Below, one piece after another: positions 7,768 through 15,097 of a stretch of DNA of 15,097 nt (position 1 is its first letter; every line of letters begins with the position of its first letter). The position numbers and the translations under genes are program-made. The notes beneath the pieces are model-generated. The model did no database searches, was not told the origin of the DNA, and saw only the letters and a list, made by a program, of their open reading frames with translations. This DNA is from Gaertneriomyces semiglobifer (Eukaryota; Chytridiomycota; Chytridiomycetes; Spizellomycetales; Spizellomycetaceae), in contig JAHLKF010000063.1 in NCBI GenBank assembly GCA_025558075.1, positions 1-15,097 on the forward strand. The letters run 5' to 3'.

Positions 7768-7989
7768 TGTTGCAGAGGATCCTGCTGAGGCTCTGGTCCT
7801 TCTAATAAGCTTATGTGTATTCAAGTCTGAGGTTCTAAGAGTACAGTTGAATGCCCGGCATAAGAGAACCACCCGACGGAAAAGATCACGTGTCAGGTGT
7901 TAGGGCACCCAGTCACATGGGTCACGTGCTCATGGGCACATGACGCACGTGTAAGTGCTGATATGGATAAGAACCCATGTCATAGCGCG
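7768..7989 (-). repeat. Copia LTR, truncated copy (5' LTR of the minus-strand element)
   Basis: It aligns with 2694-2915 with seven substitutions and no indel, then stops at 7989 where the TIR of the virus-like element begins. The remaining 55 bases of the LTR should lie beyond the far end of that element. The break falls in a CG run (intact copy: GCGCGCG at 2911-2917). Confidence 0.9.
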
Positions 7990-8757
7990 AGAGAAGGGGG
8001 TATGATAGTTTGTAACACCTTTTCCGGTATCGATAACGACAAAGTGGGCGCGGAAGCGGAGTAAATTTCAATAGATTTCAATGGATTGCGATATATTTCA
8101 TATGACGCGCGTCTTATTATGAAACAAACGGAAAGAATCGGAAATGTGGAAAGATTCGTGAAAGAAATAAAGTTTGCATTGACGCGGGACCCACGGGGCC
8201 GGAGAAGGGGTGACTCAGTTGAACACTTCATATCCCAGATCGTATAGTGGTTAGTATCTCTTCTTGTCGCGGGGAAGGCCTGGGTTCGATTCCCAGTCTG
8301 GGAGCTCCATCTGTTCTTCCATGTGGCATTATTGTGGAAAGGCACCATTGAGACAAATGTGCGTGCTGAGAATGTTCACTCCACCGTCCAGCTTACACTG
8401 GACGCAGCACATATAGTCCTTATTGATGGTACGGATAAAACAGTCTCTGCAGTAGAGATGGGAACATCCTGGAAGTTTCAAGAGACCGGCAACCTCGCTT
8501 TTACAAAGGCAACAGCAGACCGTTTCGACAGGGCAGCTTAGAATCGCCGAACAAAAAGGACCGCTGCATACCATACTAGGAAGCGTAGCGACACAGCGGA
8601 GGTGGTTAAAGTGGTAACAATTGGTGTAGGCCCGAGGAGCGTCGGGGGAAATGGCTTTGAGACAGGCGGAACAACGGAGCAGCGACCTGGCACCTTTTGG
8701 AGTGGCGACGTAAGGTGGTGGAGGAGGAGGAGGAGGAGGGTGAGAAGAGGAAGAATC
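7990..8757 (+). repeat. Terminal inverted repeat of virus-like element (right copy)
   Basis: The repeat starts AGAGAAGGGGG and matches 1-788 in opposite orientation. It contains about 240 non-coding bases, tRNA-Asp and most of the RING gene. It may extend past 8757; the limit is set only by the left edge of the window. Bases 7990-8232 hold no gene. Confidence 0.85.
8233..8304 (+). tRNA. tRNA-Asp (GTC), right TIR copy
   Basis: Acceptor stem 8233-8239 with 8297-8303, D stem 8242-8245 with 8254-8257, anticodon stem 8259-8263 with 8271-8275, anticodon GTC at 8266-8268, T stem 8280-8284 with 8292-8296, discriminator G at 8304. All stems pair. It reads towards the RING gene, whose stop codon is about 25 bases away on the other strand. 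The gene travels with the element, since both TIRs carry it. Confidence 0.92.
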
Positions 8758-8781
8758 ATCGTGAACAGTATTGTGGGCCAT
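8329..8781 (-). CDS. Double zinc-finger / RING-like protein in the TIR
   Basis: From ATG 8781 the product has 150 residues. An N-terminal Ser run and nine prolines (residues 10-23, from a CCT repeat) are followed by a first zinc site (RCSAC, TNCYHFNHLRC, VCSGPFC). A C3HC4 RING comes next: CCLC, GCSHLYCRDC, CCVQC. RING proteins usually act as E3 ubiquitin ligases; a role in handling host proteins is inferred. I prefer ATG 8781 because it has A at -3 and G at +4 and lies 61-72 bases after an AT-rich box (8842-8853). The longer start at 8832 has a poor context and would add a hydrophobic stretch. Two gene copies, one per TIR, would double its dose. Confidence 0.75.
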   Translation of the reverse strand: MAHNTVHDDSSSSHPPPPPPPPPYVATPKGARSLLRCSACLKAISPDAPRAYTNCYHFNHLRCVATLPSMVCSGPFCSAILSCPVETVCCCLCKSEVAGLLKLPGCSHLYCRDCFIRTINKDYMCCVQCKLDGGVNILSTHICLNGAFPQ

Positions 8782-8900
8782 GTTTGAGAGATGTGAGGCA
8801 GAGAACAGGAAATAGGAGAGCCTTTGCAGCATAAAAGCTTTCGCAAAAAATTTAAGGGGTAGTCAAACACAAACATTCATGTTCTAATTATGAAAGTGAG

Positions 8901-9284
8901 TCATACACATGTGCTGTCGTGTTGAATCGCGTATGTGTTTCCATTGGGACCTTGAACTTGAACTTTGAAGGTTGTCGGTAACACTTTCCAAACACTACCG
9001 TAAGGATAGGGGCGAGCGGTGTAGATACAATGGTCCCAGAAAAAGATCAATCGATTGAAGCGAGGATCAAGTGCTGCAAACAGGTGCAGTCCAACAGCAG
9101 AGTCGAGAGAGTGGAGAAGGCGTGTAAATGCAAAAGAATCAGCATTCATGAAGCGACCACTCAAAGGTGTTTTGACAATAACAACGTGTCTATAAGCAAA
9201 CGCTGCAATAGGGTCGGTGACTCTGAGGGTATGCTTGAGGGCATTGTCGCAAGCATCATCGGCTTCGGTTTTACGCTTGACCAT
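8901..9284 (-). CDS. Small conserved protein, family shared with the next gene (short form)
   Basis: The 127-residue product starts MVKRKTE at ATG 9284, 66 bases after a TATA-like box; a longer frame to 9422 would run through that box. I do not recognise the family. It is clearly related to the product of 9388-9915: shared positions include a basic start, LK.T..V.D.I..F..RH...VK.PL.GR, R..H.LD......LF...D.R....IFFW.H..Y, and a C-terminal block QGPNGNTYAIQHDSTCV. No membrane segment or signal peptide is evident. The pairing with a late-type gene cluster suggests a virion or morphogenesis protein, but that is inference. Confidence 0.65.
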   Translation of the reverse strand: MVKRKTEADDACDNALKHTLRVTDPIAAFAYRHVVIVKTPLSGRFMNADSFAFTRLLHSLDSAVGLHLFAALDPRFNRLIFFWDHCIYTARPYPYGSVWKVLPTTFKVQVQGPNGNTYAIQHDSTCV

Positions 9285-9349
9285 GAGCGAGAATGAGAAC
9301 TGAAATAACACTATAGAAATGTTTCGAGGGAGTGGCGAACAGTGTAGAG

Positions 9350-9366
9350 CTTTTATATTTTTTACA
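9350..9366 (-). promoter_or_regulatory. TATA-like promoter motif upstream of 8901-9284
   Basis: On the minus strand TGTAAAAAATATAAAAG lies 66 bases before ATG 9284. It shares the 13-mer TGTAAAAAATATA with the motif at 10762-10779, which precedes another gene of the element at a similar distance. It also follows the stop of the upstream gene by about 20 bases, so an mRNA 3'-end role is a possible alternative. Confidence 0.6.
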
Positions 9367-9387
9367 TCGTTATTTATAACCATGGTC

Positions 9388-9915
9388 TTATTGTTGGATG
9401 TATCCGACAGGTTGTTCAACACAACAGATATTATGGTGTTTCAACATGTAAATATTCCCTTGACGATCTTGTGCTTGAATGCGACGCCTATGCGGTTTAA
9501 TCTTCCAACACATGACTTCCAACGGTTTGGTGGGACAGTCGTCGTTGGAAATTTTGTCGATTCTTCTAGCAAGTTCGAGTTCATCTGGAAACCCTTCGAT
9601 GTACAACGGACACAATGGAATATGTTCGTTGATCCATGTGTATCGTTTTCCAACCGAGTAGACAGCATGGGCCCAGAAGAGGATACGTTGTCCAATACCG
9701 CGATCGAAATAGGTGAACAACTGGAGCTTGGTGATTGCATCGAGGGTGTGAGCAATTCGGACATCGTAGAAGAGTTCGTTGGAGACTCGCCGACCATCTA
9801 ACGGATGTTTGACAAAATCAATATGTCTTGCTACAAAGCGTTGAATGTTGTCGTAAGCCGAAATAGTTCGTTTCAACGTGTGGTCTGGTCTGTCTTGGGC
9901 TTGTCGTTTGCCCAT
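9388..9915 (-). CDS. Small conserved protein, family shared with the previous gene (long form)
   Basis: The 175-residue product starts MGKRQAQ at ATG 9915, the first true ATG of the frame; the open frame further upstream begins only with TTG. A TATA-like box lies 54 bases upstream, inside the end of the neighbouring gene. It is a paralogue of the 127-residue protein: same basic start, same RH..FVK.PL.GRR core, same ILFWAH..YS block and the same ending (IQAQDRQGNIYMLKHHNICCV-like). It has about 50 extra residues between the FW.H block and the C-terminal block. It overlaps the preceding gene by 43 bases. Function unknown; tandem duplication and divergence within a viral gene cluster is the simplest origin. 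Confidence 0.65.
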   Translation of the reverse strand: MGKRQAQDRPDHTLKRTISAYDNIQRFVARHIDFVKHPLDGRRVSNELFYDVRIAHTLDAITKLQLFTYFDRGIGQRILFWAHAVYSVGKRYTWINEHIPLCPLYIEGFPDELELARRIDKISNDDCPTKPLEVMCWKIKPHRRRIQAQDRQGNIYMLKHHNICCVEQPVGYIQQ

Positions 9916-10709
9916 TGTAGGACAGGATTCTGCTCCTTCATGTTTGAAAGTAGCTGGGAGAGTTGCTTCCTTTTTATACTTGGACGAGCCCAAGGGATCC
10001 GATAGGGTGGTAGGATAGTATGTCGATGAAGTAGCATGAGCACAACGTACTGGACCTTGGGAAACCGTTGGCGACCAAGCGATCCTTGTTTTTTGAGGTA
10101 ATCAAAAGTCCGATGAAGTTGAAAGGCATCTTCCAGAACAAGTTGCACCTTATGGTACGGAACGTTCCACCGTGGACCACCAAGCCAGGAAATCAGTAGG
10201 GGTATAGCGGGATAAAGATGAGGGAGCTTGCGTTGCTTTAGGTACTTTCGAACAATTTCATGGATATTGCGAGACATCAACAGGGATCCGTGGATATGTT
10301 TCTTTAGGTCACTTTCCAACGTGGGCGGCAGTTTGGTGGTCGCATGTCCTAGAAGCTGAAAGAAGGTTCTACGTATTCGATAAAGTCGATCGTAGTGGTG
10401 TGTGCGTTGGCGGTTCATTTTCCATTGTTGCTCGTCCTGATAATCCATAACCATGGGATGCGCAGTTTCCTCATCTTCGACAACACAGTACCGGTGGTAA
10501 CCAAAAGTTTTAGGGTCGCACCAAGCAATCTGGGAGGACGTGAATATTGGAAGATGATCGTCGTCTGAGTCATAATAGGCCGGCTCGGAGGGTAACAATG
10601 GTGGGGAACGTGGCGCAGGATCATTAGGAACGTTATGGGCCGAGTTCCATTCATCAGGACTAACCTCGATCCCCAACTCGGCAAGCATGGACAGGTATGT
10701 GTTGGACAT
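9873..10709 (-). CDS. Unidentified 278-residue protein, possibly VLTF3-like late transcription factor
   Basis: ATG 10709 has A at -3 and lies 53 bases after a strong TATA-like motif. Residues 1-75 are acidic and proline-rich. Residues about 105-255 form an alpha-helical, basic region with RLYRIRRTFFQLLGH, a lysine- and proline-rich KYLKQRKLPHLYPAIPLLI, then FPKVQYVVLMLLHRH. The pattern of a Y/I-x-I-L-x-x-L-x-G segment followed later by an N/K-x-x-Y-V-L-x-x-L-L helix recalls VLTF3, the late transcription factor of poxviruses, giant viruses and many Polinton-like elements. However, the usual N-terminal zinc ribbon is not seen, so the match is weak. A DNA-binding role is plausible from composition only. 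Its 3' end overlaps the next gene by 43 bases and carries that gene's TATA box. Confidence 0.6.
   Translation of the reverse strand: MSNTYLSMLAELGIEVSPDEWNSAHNVPNDPAPRSPPLLPSEPAYYDSDDDHLPIFTSSQIAWCDPKTFGYHRYCVVEDEETAHPMVMDYQDEQQWKMNRQRTHHYDRLYRIRRTFFQLLGHATTKLPPTLESDLKKHIHGSLLMSRNIHEIVRKYLKQRKLPHLYPAIPLLISWLGGPRWNVPYHKVQLVLEDAFQLHRTFDYLKKQGSLGRQRFPKVQYVVLMLLHRHTILPPYRIPWARPSIKRKQLSQLLSNMKEQNPVLQWANDKPKTDQTTR
9969..9980 (-). promoter_or_regulatory. TATA-like box upstream of 9388-9915
   Basis: AGTATAAAAAGG on the minus strand lies about 54 bases before ATG 9915, the same spacing as the other two boxes. It lacks their TGTAAAAAATATA core, perhaps because it must also code for the end of the upstream protein. 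Confidence 0.4.
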
Positions 10710-10761
10710 GTTTTGGAAAGCTGGGTAGGACAGAAAAGAGAAATGAAAAAAGTACTTATGC

Positions 10762-10779
10762 CTTTATATATTTTTTACA
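10762..10779 (-). promoter_or_regulatory. TATA-like promoter motif upstream of 9873-10709
   Basis: TGTAAAAAATATATAAAG on the minus strand lies 53 bases before ATG 10709 and overlaps the stop codon of the fiber gene (10775-10777). It shares a 13-mer with the motif at 9350-9366, supporting a real element-encoded promoter class. Confidence 0.6.
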
Positions 10780-13700
10780 ATGGGGCAACACGATAGAGAG
10801 TCAGACCACTACCGATCCAACTCAGTATTAACTCTGCTATTGTTGGACCATCTGTTGATCTTATACGTATTCGTAACAATGTGTTTGCTTCTGCAATTGG
10901 AATTAACCATCGACCTTCCATTCGTCCATCCTGTGGGATGGTTTGTGTGTATTGTCCTCCCTCCACATAAACACTCAACGATGGAGCCTTCAGACGATAG
11001 TTTGTCCAGACTTTGGCATTACCAGTCATTCCACCCGTTAGGCCCGAAAAATCAACATGGTAAACACCCGGTTCAGCGATAAGTATTTCATTACGGTTCG
11101 CCGTGACCAGTTGAATCAGACTTGTTTGTACTGGTGTATCTGACCAAAGCACATACATTTCTTTAGTAGCGGAAGGCACTTTGGGTTCAGCAAAAATTGT
11201 ATGGTCTGTTGTTTTAAACACAGCGTATGCGGGGGCTGCGATGGAAGTGTTCAAAGTTGGTTTGTTGGTGAGTTCCTCATAAGACAAGGTCTCTTTAAGT
11301 GCCAAAGCACCAAGCGTCGGTTTGTTGATGATATCGTTGCTATTCCAGTCCAGACTCTGTTTGAGTGCCAAGGCGCCTATAGGTGCACCCTTCACTTTCA
11401 GGTTACCCAACATGTTCACATCCCCTGTCCCAGGTTCCACGGCAATTCCGCCATTTACATTGTCAGACTGTAGTAGCAGAGACCCTCCACCGGTATTGCG
11501 CAACATACAGGTGTTCGGTCCACCGTTGCCGGTGTATATAGATGAATTGTATTGGAGAAAAGCCCCCTTGGTGGTATCGTTAGCAAGGCGTACTTGTGTA
11601 AAAGCACCTGCATACTTGAATCGGTTGGTGCATATCATTTGAACCATTGTGGAATTCACAGTCTTGCTGCCAACGTTCATGGAACCCGTTGTTTCAATGT
11701 TGGTGTATTCCATGTAATGTGTAGAATCACCGGTTCCAACAGTGCCTGGCGAGTTTGGCACATAGTACTCAATGTACCCTTGATGCACACCGTTGCTCAA
11801 CAAAGTCAAGTGTCCAAGACTTAACCAAGGTGTGTTGGCCACATTGGTGAATGTGTACAGAAGCACTCGTGTTGATGCAACTAATTCGGATCGGGTATTG
11901 CCAACGTACACCGAAAGCTCAACTGTATCGGAGACCGTCTGACGCACGATACGGAAATAGAGATGGCGCGGATCCGGTAGGGTGTGGGTTGCAGAAGCTA
12001 CTTTTGTCGGTTCACTGTTAAAGCGTGTATATACATCCACCACACGATTGGCCCGGAAGAGAATGTTGATTTGCGGTGGTCGGTTCCCAGGTTGGTCGTC
12101 CACTTCGTACGTATCAAACATACGAATAAGGACACCAAACCATCTGGTACTCTCACCAACAGCGTTGAGCCGGATACGCCCTTCAATGGTTGCATCGAGA
12201 TGATCGTTGTGAAACACGGCCCCATACATCTGATCCAAATTGTCTGACGATCCCGCAACAGACAATCGCGCTGCCCATCTTTTCGGTAACCAATCGTAAC
12301 GAGCGAACGGTGGCTTGCCAGCCACACCATAGAACAATTTTGTGGATACGTATCCGTTGAGAGGATCCAAACATTCCCACTGATACGGAGGAAAGGATCT
12401 GTACCATTGCGAAACCGGTACGGGTGCATCTGCATACGCACCCACAACGCGCTCATACTGTTCCTGATAGGTTTTCCATTGGTGAGGAGAATCCAAAGTG
12501 TATAGGAACAGATACTTCTCCAAAGTGTCAACGACAGGGTACATTGTACTCAACTGATCGTGGGAACAACAGAGGTGGTCGTACGTTGTAGGATCTTGAG
12601 CTTGGACAATGGTCGGATTGTCGACCATCCACACAGTGAGATACCCAGCTGCTTTGAACAATGCCACTTGTTGAAGTTCAAAGTCAGAGAACACCATTCG
12701 GTCCGGAGTCAATCCAATGGTTCGACATTCATTCAGTAAGGCGGTAGGGTCTCCATTTTTGAGTTCCAAGAAAATGATAACCTGAGGATACTTTCTCAAA
12801 GCGTCCCAAGCTTCACATAGGGTGGGTAAGGGTTGTCCATCAAAGAGATGGGACCATCCAGTTTTGAGGTGCCCCTTTTGGAGTTGTCCAGAAGTATTTC
12901 CAGGGTACTCGTATTCTTCCATATCATTGTGTGACAGGTACCAGACACCATCCATGGTACGGCAAACATCAAATTCGATGTACTTGAGTCTCCCCCTTTG
13001 AATCAGACGTTCCACATTGGATAATGAATAGATAGGAATCTAGGAATCGACAAGGGTCCAAAACGATGGGCAATGACAATGTTACGATCGGACATGTCGA
13101 GTTCCACTGTCTTGATTTGATCATCATCATCATCATCATCTGGGACACCACCATCATCACCACCCTGATCAATGGCTTTTTGAATTTCCTGTTGCAATGT
13201 ACGATAATTGACCAGTTCTGTTCCTTCATACGCTGACCCCGGATCACCTGTAGTATCATGATCGTAGAATGCGCGTGCATTGCCATCCTCATCAACAGTA
13301 ATGACAAATGCGTCCGCACCGTTAGAGCCACCATAAGCTTTAGCAATAGCAGCGGTCGATAGTCCTAGACATGCGGCTAACGCCCCCATGGTAATGATGG
13401 TACCATTGTTGGCGTACCAAGAGACAACACTATTAGCTAAACCACCCAAGCATCCGGCAACACCTTCCTTGACAAGATTTCCAGCTGCCGAGCTCTTTTG
13501 TCGGGGAGGTTTTGTTGCCAGGCTGATGACACCGTTACTGACACTGATCCCAGTTCCACCACTGTAATTTCCAGAGATTTTTCCAGTGATGTTATCCACA
13601 GTGATCCCTCCACTGCCTTGATAATGTCCTTTGAGGATACGATGAAGACCGTCCTGTGAGGTAGTAGTTGTCAAAGTGGCATTGTCCACTAGTTTCGTCA

Positions 13701-14988
13701 AGTCCACTTTGATTTTCACTTCGCCCGTGTCCGCATGGGTGTCTACACTCAATGTCTGATTGTCAATCAGGTTCTTGACATCCACTTCAATTAAATACAA
13801 AGGACGATTGGATCCATCTTGAAGTGTTTTGATACGAAGTGTCCTCTTATCAATCAGTCCTTCAGTACGAACCGCTAGACGACCAGCAGCATCGGGATCG
13901 GGATGTTCCGCTGGTGGACCTAACAACTGCTTCATCATTGTGTTGGTGTCAAATTGAACGCCAAAACTTGCTAACTTGGTCGGTTTGGTGGTATCATTGT
14001 CTGGTTGTGGATCGTATGTGTGAAGTGTCCAGTCATGGTTGATGGACATTTGAAACTTAGCTTTGTCATAAGTCAGGGTTTTTCGATCCAGGATATGATG
14101 AAAATTGATGCTGAGACCGGGCGGTTTCTCGATATTGTTGGCAGGTAATACAACCAGTGTATCGTCGTGGATGACTGTAAGCGCTTTCGGTTGATAGGGC
14201 ATTCCAGTATCATCATCCAATGGAAGCTCTTCGTCGGTGTAGAGATCCTCAGTATCCACAACATTGAGAGGAGGTTTGTAACGAATGTTGAGTTCCTTTT
14301 TCTTGAACGTCCCCGCCTTTCTTGAAGTGGTTGTGATAGATACAGGAGAGTCTTTCCCCGGTCGCATGAATCGCCAGATGTAGAAAACAGGTGCACACAC
14401 ATTGTCAGGGAACTCCATCACATTCAGAATGTTGAAACCTCCCGAAGTGATGTATATCGGTGAGTAGACAGCACCTAAACTGATCGGTCCCAAGGGAAGC
14501 TCTCCAAAAAAGAATTCCTTGCTGCATTCGTAACCGTCAGGGTTGTTGGGGTCATCCCTGTCGGAACCGCTTCCAAAAAGAACTTGGCGGGCACCGATAT
14601 TTTTGATCGTGAGTGTTCCGTCTTCTTTGACCTTGAAAAAGGTATCATCTGATTTGAGTTGGATCTTAGGATTCCCCGGTGTTTCTATAATGGGGGCGTC
14701 AAACGATTTGGTAGTCGACAGAGCTCCTTGAGGTGTGACTTGAAACTTCTCACTGTCCAGTTTGAGTGTTACAACGGCATTCTCTTGGTCGATGAGTAAA
14801 GGTGGTGCATGGTCAGGTATAAGGGCGGGGATGTCGGCCTTCACTGCTAACTGATCGTCCTCATTGATTTTCAACGACGTTGGATCCAAACGAAGCGTAA
14901 TCTTGTTGTTACTATCCACAACGAGAGGAACATCAGCACTCACACCGCCTACTCCGCCCGGTCGACGTCCAATAGTGGAGCCACCCAT
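10775..14988 (-). pseudogene. Fiber-like virion protein with embedded GDPD domain, broken by an 8-base duplication
   Basis: The first frame runs from ATG 14988 to a TGA at 13003 (661 codons); the second is open from about 13040 to TAA at 10775 (about 750 codons). Residues 20-130 and 370-490 of the first frame carry short beta-repeats of alternating hydrophobics (LVVDSNNKITLRLD; LIDNQTLSVDT) like adenovirus and phage fiber shafts. Then come a small-residue hydrophobic stretch (508-550) and a seven-Asp run (617-623). A GDPD domain begins with IVIAHRFG (637-644) and continues in the second frame with IEFDV (13-17), SHND (28-31), LELKN (83-87) and VWMVDN (128-133). All GDPD key residues (HR, E-x-D, H) are present. 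There follow a LamG-like jelly roll (about 250-420), two L-T-N-K-P-T-L/GALALK stem repeats (545-590) and a TNF/C1q-like head (about 595-746). The likely role is host attachment, with cleavage of glycerophosphodiester-containing surface polymers. Confidence 0.75.
13033..13048. repeat. 8-base perfect tandem duplication that shifts the fiber frame
   Basis: TAGGAATC occurs twice in tandem (13033-13040 and 13041-13048). The open frame of the fiber gene changes at exactly this point, and an extra 8 bases accounts for the direction of the shift. It lies between the first and second catalytic motifs of the GDPD domain. It is the only break seen in this gene. Confidence 0.85.
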
Positions 14989-15097
14989 TGTTGGTTGGCT
15001 ACGTATACTGTCGGTTGCATACTATCTAGCTGATCTTTTGTGTGCATCTCATCATATTGGGGCGAACAAAATGAACGCCGACCCACGTTCGCAGATC
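14949..15097 (-). CDS. Possible C-terminal end of an upstream gene (partial)
   Basis: A frame open from the window edge ends in TAG at 14949-14951, giving about 48 residues ending LLDVDRAE. It would overlap the start of the fiber gene by 40 bases, much like the 43-base overlap between the genes at 9873 and 9915. Another minus-strand frame is also open from the edge, to a TAG about 40 bases before the fiber start. No family is recognised and no TATA-like box precedes the fiber gene at the usual distance. Confidence 0.25.
   Translation of the reverse strand, partial: SANVGRRSFCSPQYDEMHTKDQLDSMQPTVYVANQQWVAPLLDVDRAE

Larger units (their letters stand above)
2694..7989 (-). mobile_element. Ty1/copia LTR retrotransposon with chromodomain, decayed and truncated at its 5' LTR
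   Basis: The element reads on the minus strand: 5' LTR (7768-7989, truncated), primer site, hairpin leader, gag, protease, integrase, chromodomain, reverse transcriptase, RNase H, polypurine tract, 3' LTR (2694-2970). Integrase before reverse transcriptase is the defining copia order. It sits in the RuvC-I coding region of a Fanzor1 gene, preceded by CAACC, which would be the target duplication. The other flank cannot be checked because a virus-like element replaced the rest of the right LTR. The coding region has two gag frameshifts, an in-frame TAG in integrase and a lost HHCC ligand, so it is not autonomous. Confidence 0.93.
7990..15097 (-). mobile_element. Endogenous DNA-virus-like element, first 7.1 kb
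   Basis: From the TIR inwards all protein genes read on the minus strand, towards the TIR: RING gene, two paralogues, a possible late transcription factor, and a fiber gene with a GDPD domain. Long gene-bearing TIRs with AG...CT ends, a trimeric-fiber-type protein and TATA-driven compact genes fit a Maverick/Polinton-like or other integrated double-stranded DNA virus. No major capsid protein, packaging ATPase, DNA polymerase B or integrase is in the window, so the family is undecided. Apart from the 8-base duplication in the fiber gene the reading frames are intact, suggesting recent insertion. The element entered the 5' LTR of the copia element, so it is the younger of the two. Confidence 0.65.

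Noticed and set aside
2694..7989. Ty3/gypsy chromovirus, suggested by the chromodomain
   Set aside because: Integrase precedes reverse transcriptase and the RT/RNase H motifs (YVDD, SDVDFA, EDNQAA) are of copia type.
1..7989. Simple tandem duplication of a Fanzor-copia-virus unit explaining both virus ends
   Set aside because: The LTR fragment at 789-846 is too diverged from the LTR at 2914-2970, and the DNA after it does not convincingly continue the Fanzor gene; it cannot be fully excluded.
785..7995. A target-site duplication at the two TIR outer edges (CGCG at 7986-7989, CGTG at 789-792)
   Set aside because: Only four bases with one mismatch, in a CG-rich run, and the two edges probably belong to different insertions.
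9285..9422. A longer start for the 8901-9284 gene at ATG 9422
   Set aside because: The added residues would run through the conserved TATA-like motif, and the paralogue starts at the position matching ATG 9284.
9916..9993. A longer start for the 9388-9915 gene
   Set aside because: The upstream part of the open frame begins with TTG, not ATG, and codes through the probable TATA box; ATG 9915 also aligns with the start of its paralogue.
13003..14988. Direct homologue of adenovirus fiber
   Set aside because: Only the general beta-shaft repeat style is shared; the order with GDPD, LamG and phage-like stem repeats is different.

Overview
The window is eukaryotic mobile DNA: three kinds of selfish element nested in one another, with almost no recognisable host sequence. 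Eukaryotic origin is supported by a Ty1/copia LTR retrotransposon, a Fanzor1 (eukaryotic TnpB-like) gene, tRNA genes with an internal B box, and TATA-plus-ATG gene starts. The host cannot be named; a protist or early-diverging fungus is only a guess. All function calls rest on motif reading, not on database searches.

Layout. Bases 1-788 are one end of a DNA-virus-like element: a long terminal inverted repeat (TIR) with the 3' part of a double zinc-finger/RING gene and a tRNA-Asp. Bases 789-846 are the tail of a diverged copia LTR into which that element went. Bases 847-1807 hold only short broken or unrecognised open stretches. Bases 1808-2693 are the N-terminal part of a Fanzor1 gene, cut just after the first RuvC aspartate by the insertion of a copia element. 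Bases 2694-7989 are that copia element, read on the minus strand, with gag-protease-integrase-RT-RNase H decayed by frameshifts, an in-frame TAG and a lost zinc ligand. It has a chromodomain after the integrase, a half-tRNA-type primer site and a leader of three covarying hairpins. Its right LTR breaks off at 7989.

From 7990 to the window end lies a second copy of the virus-like element, starting with the same TIR (tRNA-Asp, RING gene). It continues, all on the minus strand, with two small paralogous genes of unknown function, a 278-residue protein with weak resemblance to VLTF3-type late transcription factors, and a fiber-like gene of about 1,400 codons. The fiber gene has beta-shaft repeats, a glycerophosphodiester phosphodiesterase (GDPD) domain, a LamG-like domain and a TNF/C1q-like head. 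It is broken by a single perfect 8-base tandem duplication and is otherwise open, which suggests a young insertion. Three genes have a TATA-like box 53-66 bases before the ATG, two sharing a 13-base core.

Reading the nesting gives a history: copia entered a Fanzor gene, then the virus-like element entered the copia LTR. The left element sits in a different, more diverged LTR of the same family at almost the same LTR position, so the element may prefer this CG-rich site. The long TIRs with AG...CT ends suggest a Maverick/Polinton-like or related endogenous DNA virus, but no capsid, polymerase B or integrase gene lies in the window to prove it.
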